NCBI GenBank assembly: GCA_029532415.1
Contig: JAQOTA010000071.1
Coordinates: 62,001 to 126,000 of the forward strand
Direction: 5' to 3'
Source of the DNA: Marasmius tenuissimus
Taxonomy: Eukaryota; Basidiomycota; Agaricomycetes; Agaricales; Marasmiaceae
Length of the DNA: 64,000 bases
Under the pieces are notes generated by a model that saw nothing but the letters and a program-made list of their open reading frames with translations, did not search any database and had not been told where the DNA came from. Numbering within the stretch: position 1 is the first letter of the stretch; every line of letters starts with the position of its first letter. The translations under genes and the position numbers were made by a program. This document shows, in pieces, positions 35,167-47,459 of this stretch.

Positions 35167-35842
35167 ATGTCGCGCAAAGACAAAGAACCCACTCGTGCTC
35201 AGCTCTCTTTCAGACTCGCATATCAGCAGCATGTGCCGGCATTCCTCCAAAAGCTTCAAAACAAAATAGCAGGAGCACCCGACGAAGAAGAAGATTACGA
35301 TGAAGAGTGGGAGTACGACGGTTCTGGGCGTCCACCTATTCCGCGTCGACCTCGACCCGCGATACCCGAGAGGCCGGAGAATCAGCCTGGGAGCGAAGAT
35401 GAGGATGATGGGGACGAGAAACCTCAAGTTGTGGTGTTGAAGGAAGGAAAGCATCTTACAGAGAGAGAAGCTGAGAATGTGCGACGTAAAGGTGAGTGTT
35501 ACTTTTCTTTCTTCTACAAAAGGGACACCTGACATTTACTGGCGCGTAGAGAAGGGTCTCCCACCGCTAGCTGACCCAACTGAACAGCCCTCTGAGGAGA
35601 AAGAGTCAGAAGCTTCGACCAAGAAAGAGATCAAAGGAAAAGCGAAGGCATCAGCTCCTAGTCTGTCGTTCTCGTCCGCAAAATCAACCTCTGGGAAAAA
35701 TTTCAAGCGAAAAGTGCTGGGCGGGGGCTCAGATGATGATGAGAAGGATGGCAAAAGCACTACTAAAGAGAGGAAAGCGCCGCCCAAGAAGAAACCGAAA
35801 AAGTCGTCCAAGACACTGCTGTCATTTGGGGACGAGGCCTAG
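35167..35842 (+). CDS. DUF4604 family protein (KIAA1143-like)
   Basis: Small highly charged protein of unknown function; DUF4604 proteins are conserved in eukaryotes. Two exons, 35167-35491 and 35550-35842, give 205 residues. The start MSRKDKEPTRAQLSF is followed by FLQKLQNKIAGAPDEEEDYD, an acidic segment, then KPQVVVLKEGKHLTEREAEN, all typical of the family's conserved N-terminal half. The second half is Lys/Ser/Glu rich and ends KKKPKKSSKTLLSFGDEA, the closing LLSF motif also being family-like. The Lys-rich tail suggests a nuclear protein. No catalytic motif is known. Confidence 0.82.
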
Positions 35843-36537
35843 TACCTGTATGGAATTTTGACCACCTCAACTGACTTGACGCTAACACCTCGATATCGGT
35901 GGACTAGACATTAATCAATTCTCGACGTCTCTCTCCGGGCCCCACGGTAGCACATGGATTCAGAATGAAGTTTATCGTTCCCGCTTTTCCATTCCACGAC
36001 TGACGGATGCCCGCAACCTCATGGTGGCAATAGCTTGCTCCTATCAATTGAGTATGACTGGGAAGGTCTCAGATGTAGGTCGCTGGTTTTGTTGCTCTAT
36101 TACTCTTCTCCTACTTACAATGACAATGTATGATAACTATAGGCTGTAGCTCTTTGACGATGTCAAATCGTGCTCCGACTCGAAAACGCAGTGAATATCT
36201 CTTGTTCTACAACGGTTATTCCAAGTCACCTAGAACTCTTCGCTAGTCAAACGTCGACGTCAACCTTTCTTCATCGCCCCCGCCATCTTGTTCCAACCCC
36301 CAAATGTACCTATGTATTCCTAACACGGACTGCACCTGATCACCTCGCCGCTCACGGGAACCCTGTGAAGTGAGAATCGGACAGCCAGTCCAAGCTTTCC
36401 TGTCAAATTCGTGCTCAAGATAAGACCGATGTTATGAGATTAGCGAGATAGTTGATCCATTTATGCCTGCCGAAACTCTCTTATTAGGACAGAGCTTGTG
36501 ACTTCAGACGCCCAAGCCTTCTTTGCTTCTGACCACC
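35843..36537. other. Intergenic; nothing recognised
   Basis: About 700 bases between the DUF4604 gene and the amine oxidase. Short frames only. It should hold the amine oxidase promoter. Confidence 0.4.
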
Positions 36538-39506
36538 ATGCCTCCCACTGCAATTCCAGATGTACCCAGCACTGCGACCGCCGTTCAGGGTGAACCCATT
36601 CGCAAGCCCACATCGTTCCAACATCCATTGGACCCTTTGACCCCAGATGAGGTGGGTAGTATCGAATATCACAACGCAAACGAGCTAATCGCCCGATAGG
36701 TCGCCGAAGTATCTTTGGTTGTTCGACATCATGTCGCAGAACATACACAGGTCAAAGCAATCAAGTTCATCACTTGCTATCTGTTGCCCGCGCCGAAGAA
36801 GGCCGTTCTTGCTCACCTAGGCATCCCCCTCACACCTGGAGGCAAGCCAGAGCCGGCAACGCCAATTGTGCGGAAGGCTGAGGTTGACGTGAGTCTTTTC
36901 CTGTCTGTTCCACTCGGACCTTGGAGACTTGGTACTCACAAACACGGGTAGTTCTTTGATGCTCTTGACGGGTAAGAGTACCACCTGACGCTGACCATTG
37001 ATTTTGACATTAACGCCACTTCTCACTTCACAGGCGCTCTTACAACGTGATCCTTGCATTGTATGACGGCAAGTGGAATATCGAATCTTTCGATTTACTT
37101 CCAGAAGAACAGCACCCTCAGATCTCCCCGATGGAGCTGATCGAGGCTGAGGCTATCGTCAGAGAAAGTAAAGAGGTACAAGACCTCGCGAAAGCTGTTG
37201 GTGAGGTCCTTTCATCCTAAGGATATCCTCGATGCGTTTTGACTTTACCACTCGCCCCTTTACCAGGCGTTGAACCTCATCAGATATTTTGCGATGGTTG
37301 GTCAATCGGATATGACGGAAGGTTCCCTCAATCGAAGCGTGTCCAACAGGCTCTCGTCTTCGCAAGGTTTTCAGAACACGATAACCTTTACGCGCATCCC
37401 ATGGTAAGTATATTGGGGTACTCCACCCGCATCTCCCCCGTTAACCCCGAATCGATTTAGGATTTTATCCCCGTCATCGATGCCAATAAGTGCGAAGTCT
37501 TGCACATAGGTACATCTGACCACTTGCAGTGATTCATGAAGGAGCTGATGACTTCTTTCCCTAGATTTCCCTCCCTGTTACCGCAAGTCGGAAAATGGAC
37601 CCGTTCTGTCGGTAAACAACACACGCCCTCCCCCGTTGAACGAAGATTCGCTCGCGGCGACCAATCGAGAACGAATTCCCCCCCCTCGCAAGGCATTCGA
37701 TTTCCTGCCTGATTTGATGGCTGAGACGGAACCTGGGTTCAAACCGCGTGAGGGTTTGAAACCACTGCATGTCGTTCAACCTGAGGGAGTCAGCTTCAAA
37801 GTCACTGGACATGAGGTGGAGTGGCAGAATTGGAAGATGCATGTCGGTGAGTGTGATTTCCCGGTCACAGTCGTGAATTGCCACTGACGCTGCCTTCTCT
37901 TAAAGCTTTCAGGTATGAGACTGTCCGTCCTGGGTACGGCAACGTGAGACTGATATATGGTTGCCTTTAAGTCATCGTGAAGGCGTGGTGCTTTCCACTG
38001 TAACCTACAATGACAATGGCGAAGTTCGGCCAATTCTCTATCGACTTTCCCTGGCTGAGATGGTCGTCCCCTATGGAGCCCCCGAACACCCGCATCCGAG
38101 GAAGTTTGCTTTCGATACGTAAGAGCAAAGTTCACCTTCAGTATTTCATGTTCTTGTATTGACCCAAGTGCACTAGTGGCGAATATGGAATGGGGACCAT
38201 GGCTAATGAGTTGTCTTTGGGATGCGACTGTGTTGGTACCATTCATTACATGGTATGTGTTCAGCCGCGCTTTTCGTCCGTTGCGGTGTGATTCTCAAGT
38301 TTGGACTAGCCTGGCTCCTACGTCGGCCACAATGGGAAGGCTATCATAATTGAGAACGTCATCTGCATTCACGAGGAGGATAACGGTGTTCTTTGGAAAC
38401 ACACCGACTATCGCCCCGGTGGTCGTGGTCACACCGCACGTAGGAGGCGTCTTGTCGTCAGCATGGTTTGCACTCTGGCCAACTATGGTAAGGCAGAGAC
38501 TACCTAACTCCATCGATCGCCGTGCTAACCACCAGTACGCAGAGTACATCTGGAACTACCACTTCTACCAAGACGGCAGCATCGAAGCTGAAGTCCGTCT
38601 TACCGGGATCCTCCAAACCTACGTAGCGGGGGAAGACGAACCCACCCCATTCGGTACGAAAGTTGCACCCCAAATCAATGCCCAATATCATCAACACATC
38701 TTCTCTTACCGCCTCGACCCCATGATCGACGGTCTCTTCAATTCCGTCGTCGAGACTGACGTAGTCCCCCTTCCGGACGCACCCACGGGGTCTGACAACA
38801 ACTACGCTGGGAACGCCTTCATTGCTCGGGATACCACTCTCCAGACCTCTGCGGCGCGACCCTACGACTGGGAGAAAGAACGCCGGTGGAGGATCGTCAA
38901 CCCTGCTCGGAAACACTATGCCTCGGGCAAGTCTGTCGGGTACTCGGTTGGCTTGAAGGGCGGGATTACACCGTTGATGGCGAGGCCAGATTCGTGGGCG
39001 GCGAAGAGGGCTGGGTTCATGACGCATCCGTTGTGGGTCGTTAAGGACGTTGAGGGGGAGAAGGGCGGGAGGATGTGGCCAGCTGGGAAGTACGTGCCGC
39101 AGACGAGGGGTACGCCGGAGGATTCGTTGCCCAAGTGGGTAGAAGGTGGGGACAAGGTGGAGGAGGAGGATTTGTTGGTGTATCTTACGATCGGTGAGTT
39201 TCTTCATTCTTTCACCTTGCGTGGGTTGGGTGCTAAGTTTACCGGTGTATGATATAGGAACGACACACATTCCTCGTCCGGAAGACTGGCCAGTGTGAGT
39301 TTGGCTTCATATCACTATGTGTGATTGCGCTAATCGCGTCGTGTAGAATGCCGGTCGAACACCTCAACATAACTCTCAAGCCACAGTCGTTCTTCACGAA
39401 GAATCCAAGCATGGATGTTCCGAGCTCAGCTGATACCCGCAGCGCTCATGCTTTCCCTGTCGAGAGTAACGGGACAAATGGGACAAACGGATCCTCTTGT
39501 CATTAA
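36538..39506 (+). CDS. Copper amine oxidase (topaquinone)
   Basis: Oxidises primary amines to aldehydes with release of ammonia and hydrogen peroxide, using Cu and a topaquinone made from one of its own tyrosines. About fifteen exons join in phase from MPPTAIPDVPSTATA to a stop at 39506, roughly 735 residues. Conserved blocks are CDGWSIGYDGRFPQ, DFIPVIDANKCEVLHIDFPP, the HREGVV block, YGAPEHPHPRKFAFD, GEYGMGTMANELSLGCDC, GRGHTARRRRLVVSMVCTL and the cofactor motif NYEY, interrupted by an intron after the Tyr codon that becomes topaquinone. Copper ligands are YHQH and the His of MPVEHLNITLKPQ. There is no signal peptide, so the enzyme is intracellular. The C-terminus SSCH is not a clear peroxisomal signal. 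A 7-nt microexon (37906-37912) is required to keep frame. Confidence 0.92.
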
Positions 39507-39640
39507 AGAGTGACCATGCTCTGACCCCTACGAATCAGTCGGAATACTCTTTTCTTACATGTGTACGATAGGCTAAGCGCGGGACCAACTTCATTCATCG
39601 GTAAATTTCACAGTGTATGATACAACGTCAATGCGAATCA

Positions 39641-40113
39641 TCAGATCCGTTGAAAAGAAACTTGGATGGACTGAGTGCCCGGGCGTATCAGATGTTGTTG
39701 TCTATCTTGGGTACGAGGCAGTCGATATATGAGATACACTTCCCCTTGTAATCGGGCTTGTCGCAGATCACAGATGCCCCCACTTAACTTAGTGCAGTAG
39801 ACCACTGTGGTACGATCGAGTCCGTCATTCGGCGGCGGAAATTTACCGATAAAGGTGGGGCTATCGGCGGTGGATTTGAGCTTGAAGATGATCACTTTCA
39901 TCGTTTCCATGTCGACCTAGGGATACAGAATGAGCAATGTACACTATAGGAGGAATTCGACCCAGTATGACTTACAACGGTCCCGCGTTTCTGAACCTGT
40001 CCAACCAACCTCTGATCAGCTCTACACAAAGAATTAGTAAGACTCGAGCCCCACCATCTCTACATTCAACATACCGAAACGGTCGCGGTAAGAACGAAAG
40101 CTTTGGGGTGCAT
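39641..40113 (-). pseudogene. Decayed paralogue of small secreted cysteine-rich protein
   Basis: Same three-exon layout as the intact gene at 42425-42976: a MHPKAFVLTATVS leader, then VQKRGTV, then VDMETMKVIIFKLKSTADSP and FPPPNDGLDRTTVVYC. After that the frame shifts. The Cys-rich part continues in another frame (ICDKPDYKGKCISYIDC), a stop replaces the Cys codon before YAP, and a further shift is needed for the terminal PGTQSI. A segment present in the intact copy between the GG and ICD is missing. Two frameshifts, one stop and one deletion mark it as a pseudogene. Confidence 0.75.
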
Positions 40114-40618
40114 ATTTGGGTGTGGTAAAGTTCGACATGAGTAGAGAAGACTTGTATACCGCTCGAAACTCAGGACTCTCTCAAAAGTCTTTGGTAGGCT
40201 GGGACTCGAACGGATCCGGTTCCCCCAGCGTCACTTGGTCGGATGCAGGTCTCTGATTCTGTATGAGTTTGTTGATGTCGGCCCCACAACTTCTTCATGA
40301 GAGCGCCGAAAATCCAATGTCCCTTTCTCCACAGCGAGGTGTTCTGTCGCGACGTAGTGGTCCGAACCTAATAGTGGCATGACTCCAAAACATCATCCAA
40401 GCGGTTCTGAAGACCTGGACAGCTCATGGTGACTGTCTCAGGTTCCCAAGTCTATAGGAATTTTACGAAAACGAGATGGCCGCGGAGCCTTAAAGCTCTG
40501 CCACGCAAATCAACGATTCACATTCATCTCATGACTGATGGTCTACACAGCTGAAATTAGGTGGTTCTGATATGGAGCGAGTGCTATTCATCGTGCTGCA
40601 ACTCTTGTCTACTGTCAT
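40114..40618. other. Intergenic; nothing recognised
   Basis: About 500 bases with no supported gene, between the pseudogene and the membrane-protein gene. A T-arm-like stretch at about 40200 was considered as a tRNA and rejected. Confidence 0.4.
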
Positions 40619-41582
40619 TTAAACACCGATAACGTTCGATGGACGTGAGGAGACCATTCCATGAAAGCGCTGAACGAGTGCTTTCCAAGTCTACAGGCAA
40701 GGCAGTCATTCAGCACAACGTCAAGCAGGAGAGTATGCGAAGACATACCGATGAGGAAAATACCAGCTTGTCGACTATGTAAACAAGGTCTTCCGACCCT
40801 TGGACGCGAAATTGGCCGTTGATAGCATAGATGAGGGAGACTAGGCAGACTGTTGATAGAATTTGCAAGCATACAAGAACTCCGAGCCAGATGGCCAAGA
40901 GCTTCACGCCGGACAGAACATCCAAGAGGAAAGAGCCATATCTGCCCAATAAGACTGTCGATGCAAAGCCTGGGTAGGACCCTCCGATCCATCCCGCTCC
41001 GCAAGATTCTGATTTGAGGTGATCAGAGTGACTACAACCACATAGTCAAGTCCATACCTATCTGGAGCATCGCACCCACAAGAACACCGATAATGGCCAG
41101 GAATGACAAGCGTTCCTCCTGCGGCCAATGATCCGGGTTTGCGATAATGACAAAATAATGATGTAAAGTAGTTGAAGGAATACGCGGAAAATCAAGAAAG
41201 GAGAGCTGAACGACGTGAGAGCGATAGAGGCGGCTGCTTGAGAAAAGAAAATGACAAGAGCGAGGATCGCCGCTTTCATCCGAAGTGAACTTTGTAGGAA
41301 TGTTGGTCGTTCTTCCGGAGCTTGGCGATAGGTTGGTTGATCGCCCGGTGCTCGTAGTACGCCCTAGATAACAGGTATCAAAGAGGATTAGTTCACATAG
41401 GACTGAATTTATTGGGCACATACCTTGAACCGCCACTGGTCCCGAATTTTACTGATAGGCAAGGAAGGTTCGTTGACCTGAGCACCGGTTGGCATAAGCT
41501 ACATTTCAAGAATGGGATTAGTGGTTAGTTGTTTGAAAAACGGTAAATGTACCTCATAGTGCTTGTTGGGAGTGGAGGCCAT
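40619..41582 (-). CDS. Polytopic membrane protein of unknown function
   Basis: Not recognised. Six minus-strand exons join in phase: MASTPNKHYE, then LMPTGAQVNEPSLPISKIRD, then GVLRAPGDQPTYRQAPEERP leading into hydrophobic MKAAILALVIFFSQAAASIA. After an intron comes REERLSFLAIIGVLVGAMLQ, then ESCGAGWIGGSYPGFASTVL with SFLLDVLSGVKLLAIWLGVL and LQILSTVCLVSLIYAI, and a short last exon TWKALVQRFHGMVSS to the stop at 40619. Four transmembrane segments are likely. The N-terminus is cytosolic by charge. It lies between the two secreted-protein paralogues, all on the minus strand. Confidence 0.6.
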
Positions 41583-42424
41583 AACAAGAGATGGTAATAG
41601 GAGGTGGGCGGTGAGCCTACATTATCATACGAGTTCATTCTCCGCTTTGACTCCGCAGCCGGCCGCCTGAGCCAACCTGAGCCGACAATGCCTATGGGGG
41701 CGCTGTTAGCTCGGGCCGAACTCTTCTCAAATTCTGGCTCTGGAGTCAGATCTCCACTTCGCTTTCCTCTTAACCACCACCATCGATTGTCGCCGCCTTG
41801 CTCATATCTCTCTCGGACCGTCAGCAACAATGCTACCGTAGCCCAGAACTGCTCATGGTCAGTTTGAAATTCGCATGACACGTGTGGGACAATCTCAAAA
41901 AACGAAGTTCACAGCATCCTAGCGTGGTATGTATAACACAACCATACTCCCTTTTTGCTCTACAGAAGATCCTTTCATGATCAATGCGTCCAAATTTCTT
42001 CGAGATGCCCGCAGCTTCACAATCGCTGGCGGGAGCTTCAGTCATATCATGGGTAAACAGTTGAATTATACGACCTAGACCATCCACAAGGAGAAAGATT
42101 ATACCGTGTATGATGAGGTGAGTAATCAGAGCTTCTCAAGGCAATTTTGCGATGCAATGACCCGAAGTTCTATTCTGTGAAGCGTGGTGCCGTTTACAGG
42201 CTGAAGGACTTTGGAACTCCTCCTTCGAGGTCCCGTCCTTGACAGGAAACGGTCACTAATTTTCACTTTCGCTGAATCCCGGTTCAAACGTTATAGACAT
42301 CAACCATATTAAAACGATGTTAATTTCAGAGATGGACCCGGGATTGATCTGAGTTGAGGTTTGTACAAGCTCGCGTGTTCGTCGTAAGAGACGGACTCAC
42401 TCACTCAGTGCTCACATTGTCCAG
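41583..42424. other. Intergenic; nothing recognised
   Basis: About 840 bases upstream of the membrane-protein gene and downstream of the secreted-protein gene. Frames at 41525-41881 and 41833-42087 have no domain. Confidence 0.4.
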
Positions 42425-42976
42425 TTAGGAGGGGACATTGATCGAGTTGGTCCCGGGGGCATAGCAGAAGTTGTTGTCCATCCAGTCCCCACATGTAACG
42501 AAATCATGGCAGCTTCCCTTGCAGTCCTTCTTATCACAAAACCCGACGTTGTTCGTCGCAGACAAGCACCTGGTTCCGGGAGCGTGCAAGCAGACGTTTT
42601 CGCCGGTGTAAACGGTGCAGTTCCCTCCGCAGACGTTGGTTGTCGCGCTGCTGCAGTAAACTACGGTAGTGCTGGTGCTGCCGTCGTTGAGTGGCGGGAA
42701 GTCGCCGACAAATGTGAGGTTAGCACCGGAATTTTTGAGGGAAGTGATGATCTGCTTCATCACCTCTATGTCGACCTAAAAGCGATAGACGCTGCATGAG
42801 TGATAGGGTGAAGAAGACGAGTGACGGCTGGGTTACTCACAATCTTGCGTCTCTGAACCTATTCAATCAACTTCTGGTACGACTCCAAGGAACAAATAAA
42901 TAGGCCAGAGGCTCACCATTCTTGCAGTCGTTCCAGACACAAGCAGAGAAACAAGGGCAGAGAACTTGAAGTGCAT
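42425..42976 (-). CDS. Small secreted cysteine-rich protein
   Basis: Three minus-strand exons give 142 residues: a signal peptide MHFKFSALVSLLVSGTTA, a tiny exon VQRRKI, and a main exon starting VDIEVMKQIITSLKNSGANL. The mature part carries LTFVGDFPPLNDGS, TTVVYCSSATTNVCGGNC, CLHAPGTRCLSATNNVGFCD and CKGSCHDFVTC, and ends CYAPGTNSINV. About twelve cysteines indicate a disulfide-stabilised secreted protein. Similar short proteins occur widely in Agaricomycetes, where some are expressed in fruiting or plant contact; here that is not shown. A decayed paralogue lies at 39641-40113. No enzyme motif is visible. Confidence 0.78.
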
Positions 42977-43805
42977 CTTTGTATACAACGGAATGCGGAG
43001 AAACTTCAAAGGACTTCAAAGGCTTCGAGGTCGATGGGGTCATTTCTCAAACTGTGGCACTTTATACTCCTCGCTAGAAAGCATCCGCGACTGGCACTTC
43101 AATCGGAGGCTACCACCACACCAGAGCGTTGGTCCGGTGTACACCAGCTGCAATCGAAAAGGAAGTAGGAGATGTTCAGGTTCCGGGAAGCGAAGTATAT
43201 TCGAATCAATGAAGTATCTGTAGGTAGGGTTGACGTGGCGGTAGAAATCCGCTGCGTCGTATTTGAGCGAGCTGTCAACTGACAGATGATAAAGATCAGA
43301 CGTTTCGTCGGGCAGGCGTGCTATGTGAATGTCAGGTCGGGATTTTCACTAGATTTATACATCGTATATCGCGAGCACTGGTACGGGCAAACTCCTGGGA
43401 AGCAAGGGTACTCAAATGAAACTTCTTGGCGTGTGTGGACTGGTACCTAAGCCATTCGAATTTGAACTTCGCGTCGTCCCAGTACTTACAGTTGTCCCTG
43501 ATACAAATATCCAAAAGTTCTTTTCCGCTACAGATGCACGGAACATTGATCTTGCCGGTGAGGTTCAGAGGAAAGGGAACTCGGAACCAAACTTCAAGTC
43601 CTGAGAGGGGGAAGTGCTCGTCTCACTGCGACATACCTATACCCGTCCCAGACTCCCAACGGCACCAACAAGTAGCCAACTTTCGATCGCAAACGCTATA
43701 TTCAGAAAGCATTACAAGATAAACATTCTATCAATACACATTTTACATTTCCGTTTTTTTTTGTCACGCTATGTATCTGTAAAGAGGGTACTCTTACGTC
43801 GGATT
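42977..43805. other. Intergenic; possible relic of another secreted protein
   Basis: Mostly non-coding. On the minus strand near 43600-43490 a short frame reads VPFPLNLTGKINVPCICSGK and then DICIRDNC, which has the flavour of a Cys-rich secreted exon, but no leader could be attached. It could be a relic. Otherwise this is the 3' side of the transketolase. Confidence 0.25.
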
Positions 43806-46298
43806 TTACTTGCTGGCAATGGAACCCTGATCTAGCGTCTTGATCTTGGCGATGATAGACTGAGGGTCGAGTCCTTGGTGGAAGATTTGTTCCCAGAGTC
43901 CTCCAGAACCTACGAGACAAAAACCAATACGTCAGTCGTGGAATACTCAATCGGAACAAGAACGATGGACACCTACCCTCTTTATGAGTACCCATGTACG
44001 CGTACTTGGGTGTCAAGGAACGCTCGATCAACCATGTTCCGAATTTCGAGCCGAGCTACAGGTGTGGAGACTCGTTGAGCGGACAGGAAAGGAATCACAC
44101 AAAGGTCGAACACATACCCCAGTCTTCTTGTTGAACGATTCGACAACGAGAACGAAAGGACTCGATCCGACCTTCTTGAGGGTCTATGAGGTGAAGGAAA
44201 AATAACGAGTGAGCGAAGACTATCACCAGAACAGCAGGAAGAATCAACGCACCTCCTCGTCAACGATGTTCAAAGTCGACTTGTTGACAAGCCCAACGTC
44301 CAGTCCTTGTTCTCTGCACCTCAGAACGGCATCATAAGATCGGTAGAGCATGTCACCGAACGACACGACGTATCCAGCCTTGCCCTCGAGGATGACATCG
44401 TCCTTTCCGGGAACGAACTTGTAGTTGTCCTCGAAGAACCTGGTCTTGCCGTCCTCCTTGAGAATATAGGGAACCTTTGAACGCGTACTGAAGACAAAGC
44501 GGATTCCTCGTTCAAACAAGACACGGTCAATGACCGCGTTCATCTGTGCGGCGTCGGCGGGGAAGTACATGTAGGTCTCGACGTCCTCGAGACCGTTATC
44601 GGCGAACATGGAGTTGATACCGAAGTGGCAAGTGTTGTCGGCCATTTCGTCAACTATAAAAAGGAAAAGTAGCGTGAGATATCTAGAATAGGATAGACGC
44701 GTAGCAGACTAACCTCCGGAATGTGAGAAATGGCAGAGAACGTTGCAGTTATTCAATCTGGCCATCGTGACCTCGGAGATAATCATTTCGAGGAAGGCGG
44801 AGAAAGTCGAGAAGACACCAGTCTTGTCCTTGTCGAAACCGAAACCAGCAGCGGCACAGAAGTTACCACGTTCCATGATACCAGAGGGGATGAAGACTTC
44901 CGGGTGCTTTTGGTGGATGGCCTTCAAACCAGTGGAACCCTCGAGATCACCTATCGAAGTCACTGTCAGCTACATTGAGATCCAAAAGCGCTAAGACACG
45001 TACTATCGATAACCATGATGCGTTTCTTGGCTTCCTCCTTGCCAATCTTGTCGAGGACAGCGTTAACGGCTTCTCCGAATTGAGCACGGTTAGCGACAAA
45101 GTCCTTTGAGCCGACGAAAAGGTAAGGTGAGGGCGTAGGTTTGATGTTGTTGAGGATCTCGGGAATACCCTTGTACGGCTTGTTCTCGAAGTACTTGAGC
45201 GCGGCCTTGACTGGGATGACATCGTGTCCGTGGGTGGTTCCCTCGATGTCTGCAACACCAGGGGCCATCTTCCGCTTGGAGATGACAGCAGATGGTCCAT
45301 CGTAACGCACGGTCTCGCTGACAGCTCCCCACAGAGCGTCGATATCTTCACCATCAACAGTGAGAACCTTCAACCCGTGACCTTCGAGGGTCTTTCCGAC
45401 TTCGAAGCCCTTCATGTACTCGGAGGGATGTCCAGCGATAGTCACATCGTTGTCGTCGATGAACAGCTTGACCTTCAATCCTTGAGCGACAGCGAGACGA
45501 GCAGCTTCAGCGTCGTTTCCCTCCTGTTGCGAACCGTCAGACCCGAGACAGAAGACGCTCTTATCTCTGTTAGCCATAGCGACACCATTTACGAGGGGCC
45601 TGAACAGAGTTGGTTTCAATCTACTCTTGAAGCAATCTATCAGAAGAACCACTTACCACATATGTCCAAGTCGGCCCGAAGAAAACTTTACACCAGGAGT
45701 CAGTCCCAATTCGGGGTGGCCGGGTAGTTTGGAGTTGGCTTCACGATAATGAAGGAGGTGTTCGATTGGCAATGCCCCCTCGAGAGCTGAAAGCATGTAT
45801 TGTGTCGCAACACGGTGACCTTGACAAGTAGAAGTGGATTGAGCTCGATTTTTTCGCGACGCGACTGCAAAACGTTCTCAACACCCACCAGCTTCATCGA
45901 ACAGGATCGGGATGAATTGTTCGGGGTTTCCCTCAATGAGAGAGAGCAGCATGCAGACTTCTGGTACGGTATCGTAGGCACCACCTATGACAACGAAAAT
46001 TTGGTCAATTTCTACACCTTCATGGCCCTCTCCGTTGACAAGACGCACCGGTATGTCCACTAACACCTCGTGCAGCTCCCGTAGCAGTGAAAAGTACGAT
46101 CACATCACGAAGAAGCTGAATGTTGGCCTTGAGGACATTTCTCTGCTCATCAGTCAGCTGGGGATTCCGCGCGTCGAGCTTGAGTCTGTTTTGTTATCGA
46201 GGTCTGATCAGGAAACAATCGATAAAAAAGAGAGTGAGCTGAACAGACTTTTGGTATTTGTTGATGTCGATGGGGAACTTGCTCTGAGTACCAGACAT
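43806..46298 (-). CDS. Transketolase family enzyme, atypical clade
   Basis: Thiamine-diphosphate enzyme that would transfer two-carbon ketol units between sugar phosphates. About ten minus-strand exons give roughly 660 residues from MSGTQSKFPIDINKYQK to IASK at 43806. The order is transketolase-like: RGVSGHTGGAYDTVPEVCML, LLHYREANSKLPGHPELGLT, SSGRLGHMWPLVNGVAMAN, the ThDP/Mg motif GSDGSQQEGNDAEA ... LFIDDNDVTIAG, then the pyrimidine domain (DLEGSTGLKAIHQKHPEVFI, MERGNFCAAAGFGFD) and the C-terminal domain (ILEGKAGYVVSFGDMLYRSY). It departs from classical transketolase: SGHTGGAYD replaces SGHPGAPLG, and the GPLGQG loop reads GRLGHM. It is therefore probably not the housekeeping pentose-phosphate enzyme. 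Substrate unknown. Confidence 0.85.
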
Positions 46299-47459
46299 TA
46301 TCTGTATGGCCTGTATGTAGAGAGATGATGGAGGATGGAGGAAAAGAAGGATAAAGAAATCTCAACTTGTACTCGGTGATGAACGGGCTTGAACGGGCTC
46401 TGGTGATGGTTGTCGTGATGTAATCATCGCCACATCGAGTATCCGACTCCGCGGCCGGTCCGTAAGCCGGCAAGACTAGGAACCTCTAAGTAGTAAGACT
46501 AGGAACGTTCGCTAGCTTTCGCTGGCAGCTGCAACTAGTGGGACCGCCTGGAATTTTGGAAGCCTTAGAATAACTTATTTTTGACTGCTGGGAGAGCAGG
46601 CTGGAAGTCAAAGCATCCAACGGGACACTGGGAAGAACCAATTGCAAAGCAGGGCGGATGGAGACAACAGAAATTGGAGAGATTACGCAGACTTGATATC
46701 AGAATCTATGTAAGATGTACTGGTGATGACTGAGAGTTGAGATCTGTACGTCAAGATCAAATGTCAAAGCGCTCATCCGGAAGATAGTTAGCAGCGACCA
46801 CTCACGTACGACACTAGTCGCTCGTCTCAATATCCGACCTCCTCCCATATCCACAAAGCTTTGCAGACTAGCCTGAAGGCCGATGCAGCTTCACAGACGC
46901 GTGAGCACGAGCTCGTCGATGGATGGCCCGCAGAGGTAGAGGTTGAAGCGTTGGCCAACGGTTCACGCATGGTTGTATCTGGGTATCAGGAGTTTCCAGT
47001 TTGGCTGAAACTGAGCATTGGACAGCAATCGAGTGGCTGCTTCGGTTTTTACGCGAGATAGACCATTCCTTTGACTCTGCGGTTTCTTGTCAGCGGGCCT
47101 GGGAGTGGTGAGGGAACAAAGGAGCACATACGCCGTGTAAGCGAAGAAACAGGTGTTCATTGAAAGCAGGATACAATGGTCATTGTTTTTGCAACTCGAA
47201 AGGTCCTTTCGGCCGGTAAACGAGGAATTAAAAGACGCAAGAAAAGCAAGGGGCTCCAACGCCAAGGCAAAAAAGGAGGCAAGTGGTAAGGGAATGGAGC
47301 CCGCCCCAGCTGCTTGTAGAGTATGAAGAGTAGGTATAGATCTTGGGAGGAAGGTCAAGAACGACCGGGTACTAGTACGCAGATCCTTCGTTAACAGGGC
47401 CACAGACAAGACAGATGCAGAGGAAGGAACCCACTACAAGCAAAGTCTGAGTTGAATTT
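46299..47459. other. Intergenic; nothing firmly recognised
   Basis: 1.2 kb upstream of the transketolase. A 148-residue minus-strand frame (46963-47409) has hydrophobic stretches but no start context, splice support or domain. Confidence 0.35.

Noticed and set aside
40195..40260. T-arm-like GGGACTCGAAC, possible tRNA
   Set aside because: The stem does not pair and no acceptor or anticodon arm could be placed.
46963..47409. 148-residue minus-strand frame with hydrophobic stretches
   Set aside because: No signal peptide at the start, no homologous motif, and it overlaps the likely 3' region of the next gene.
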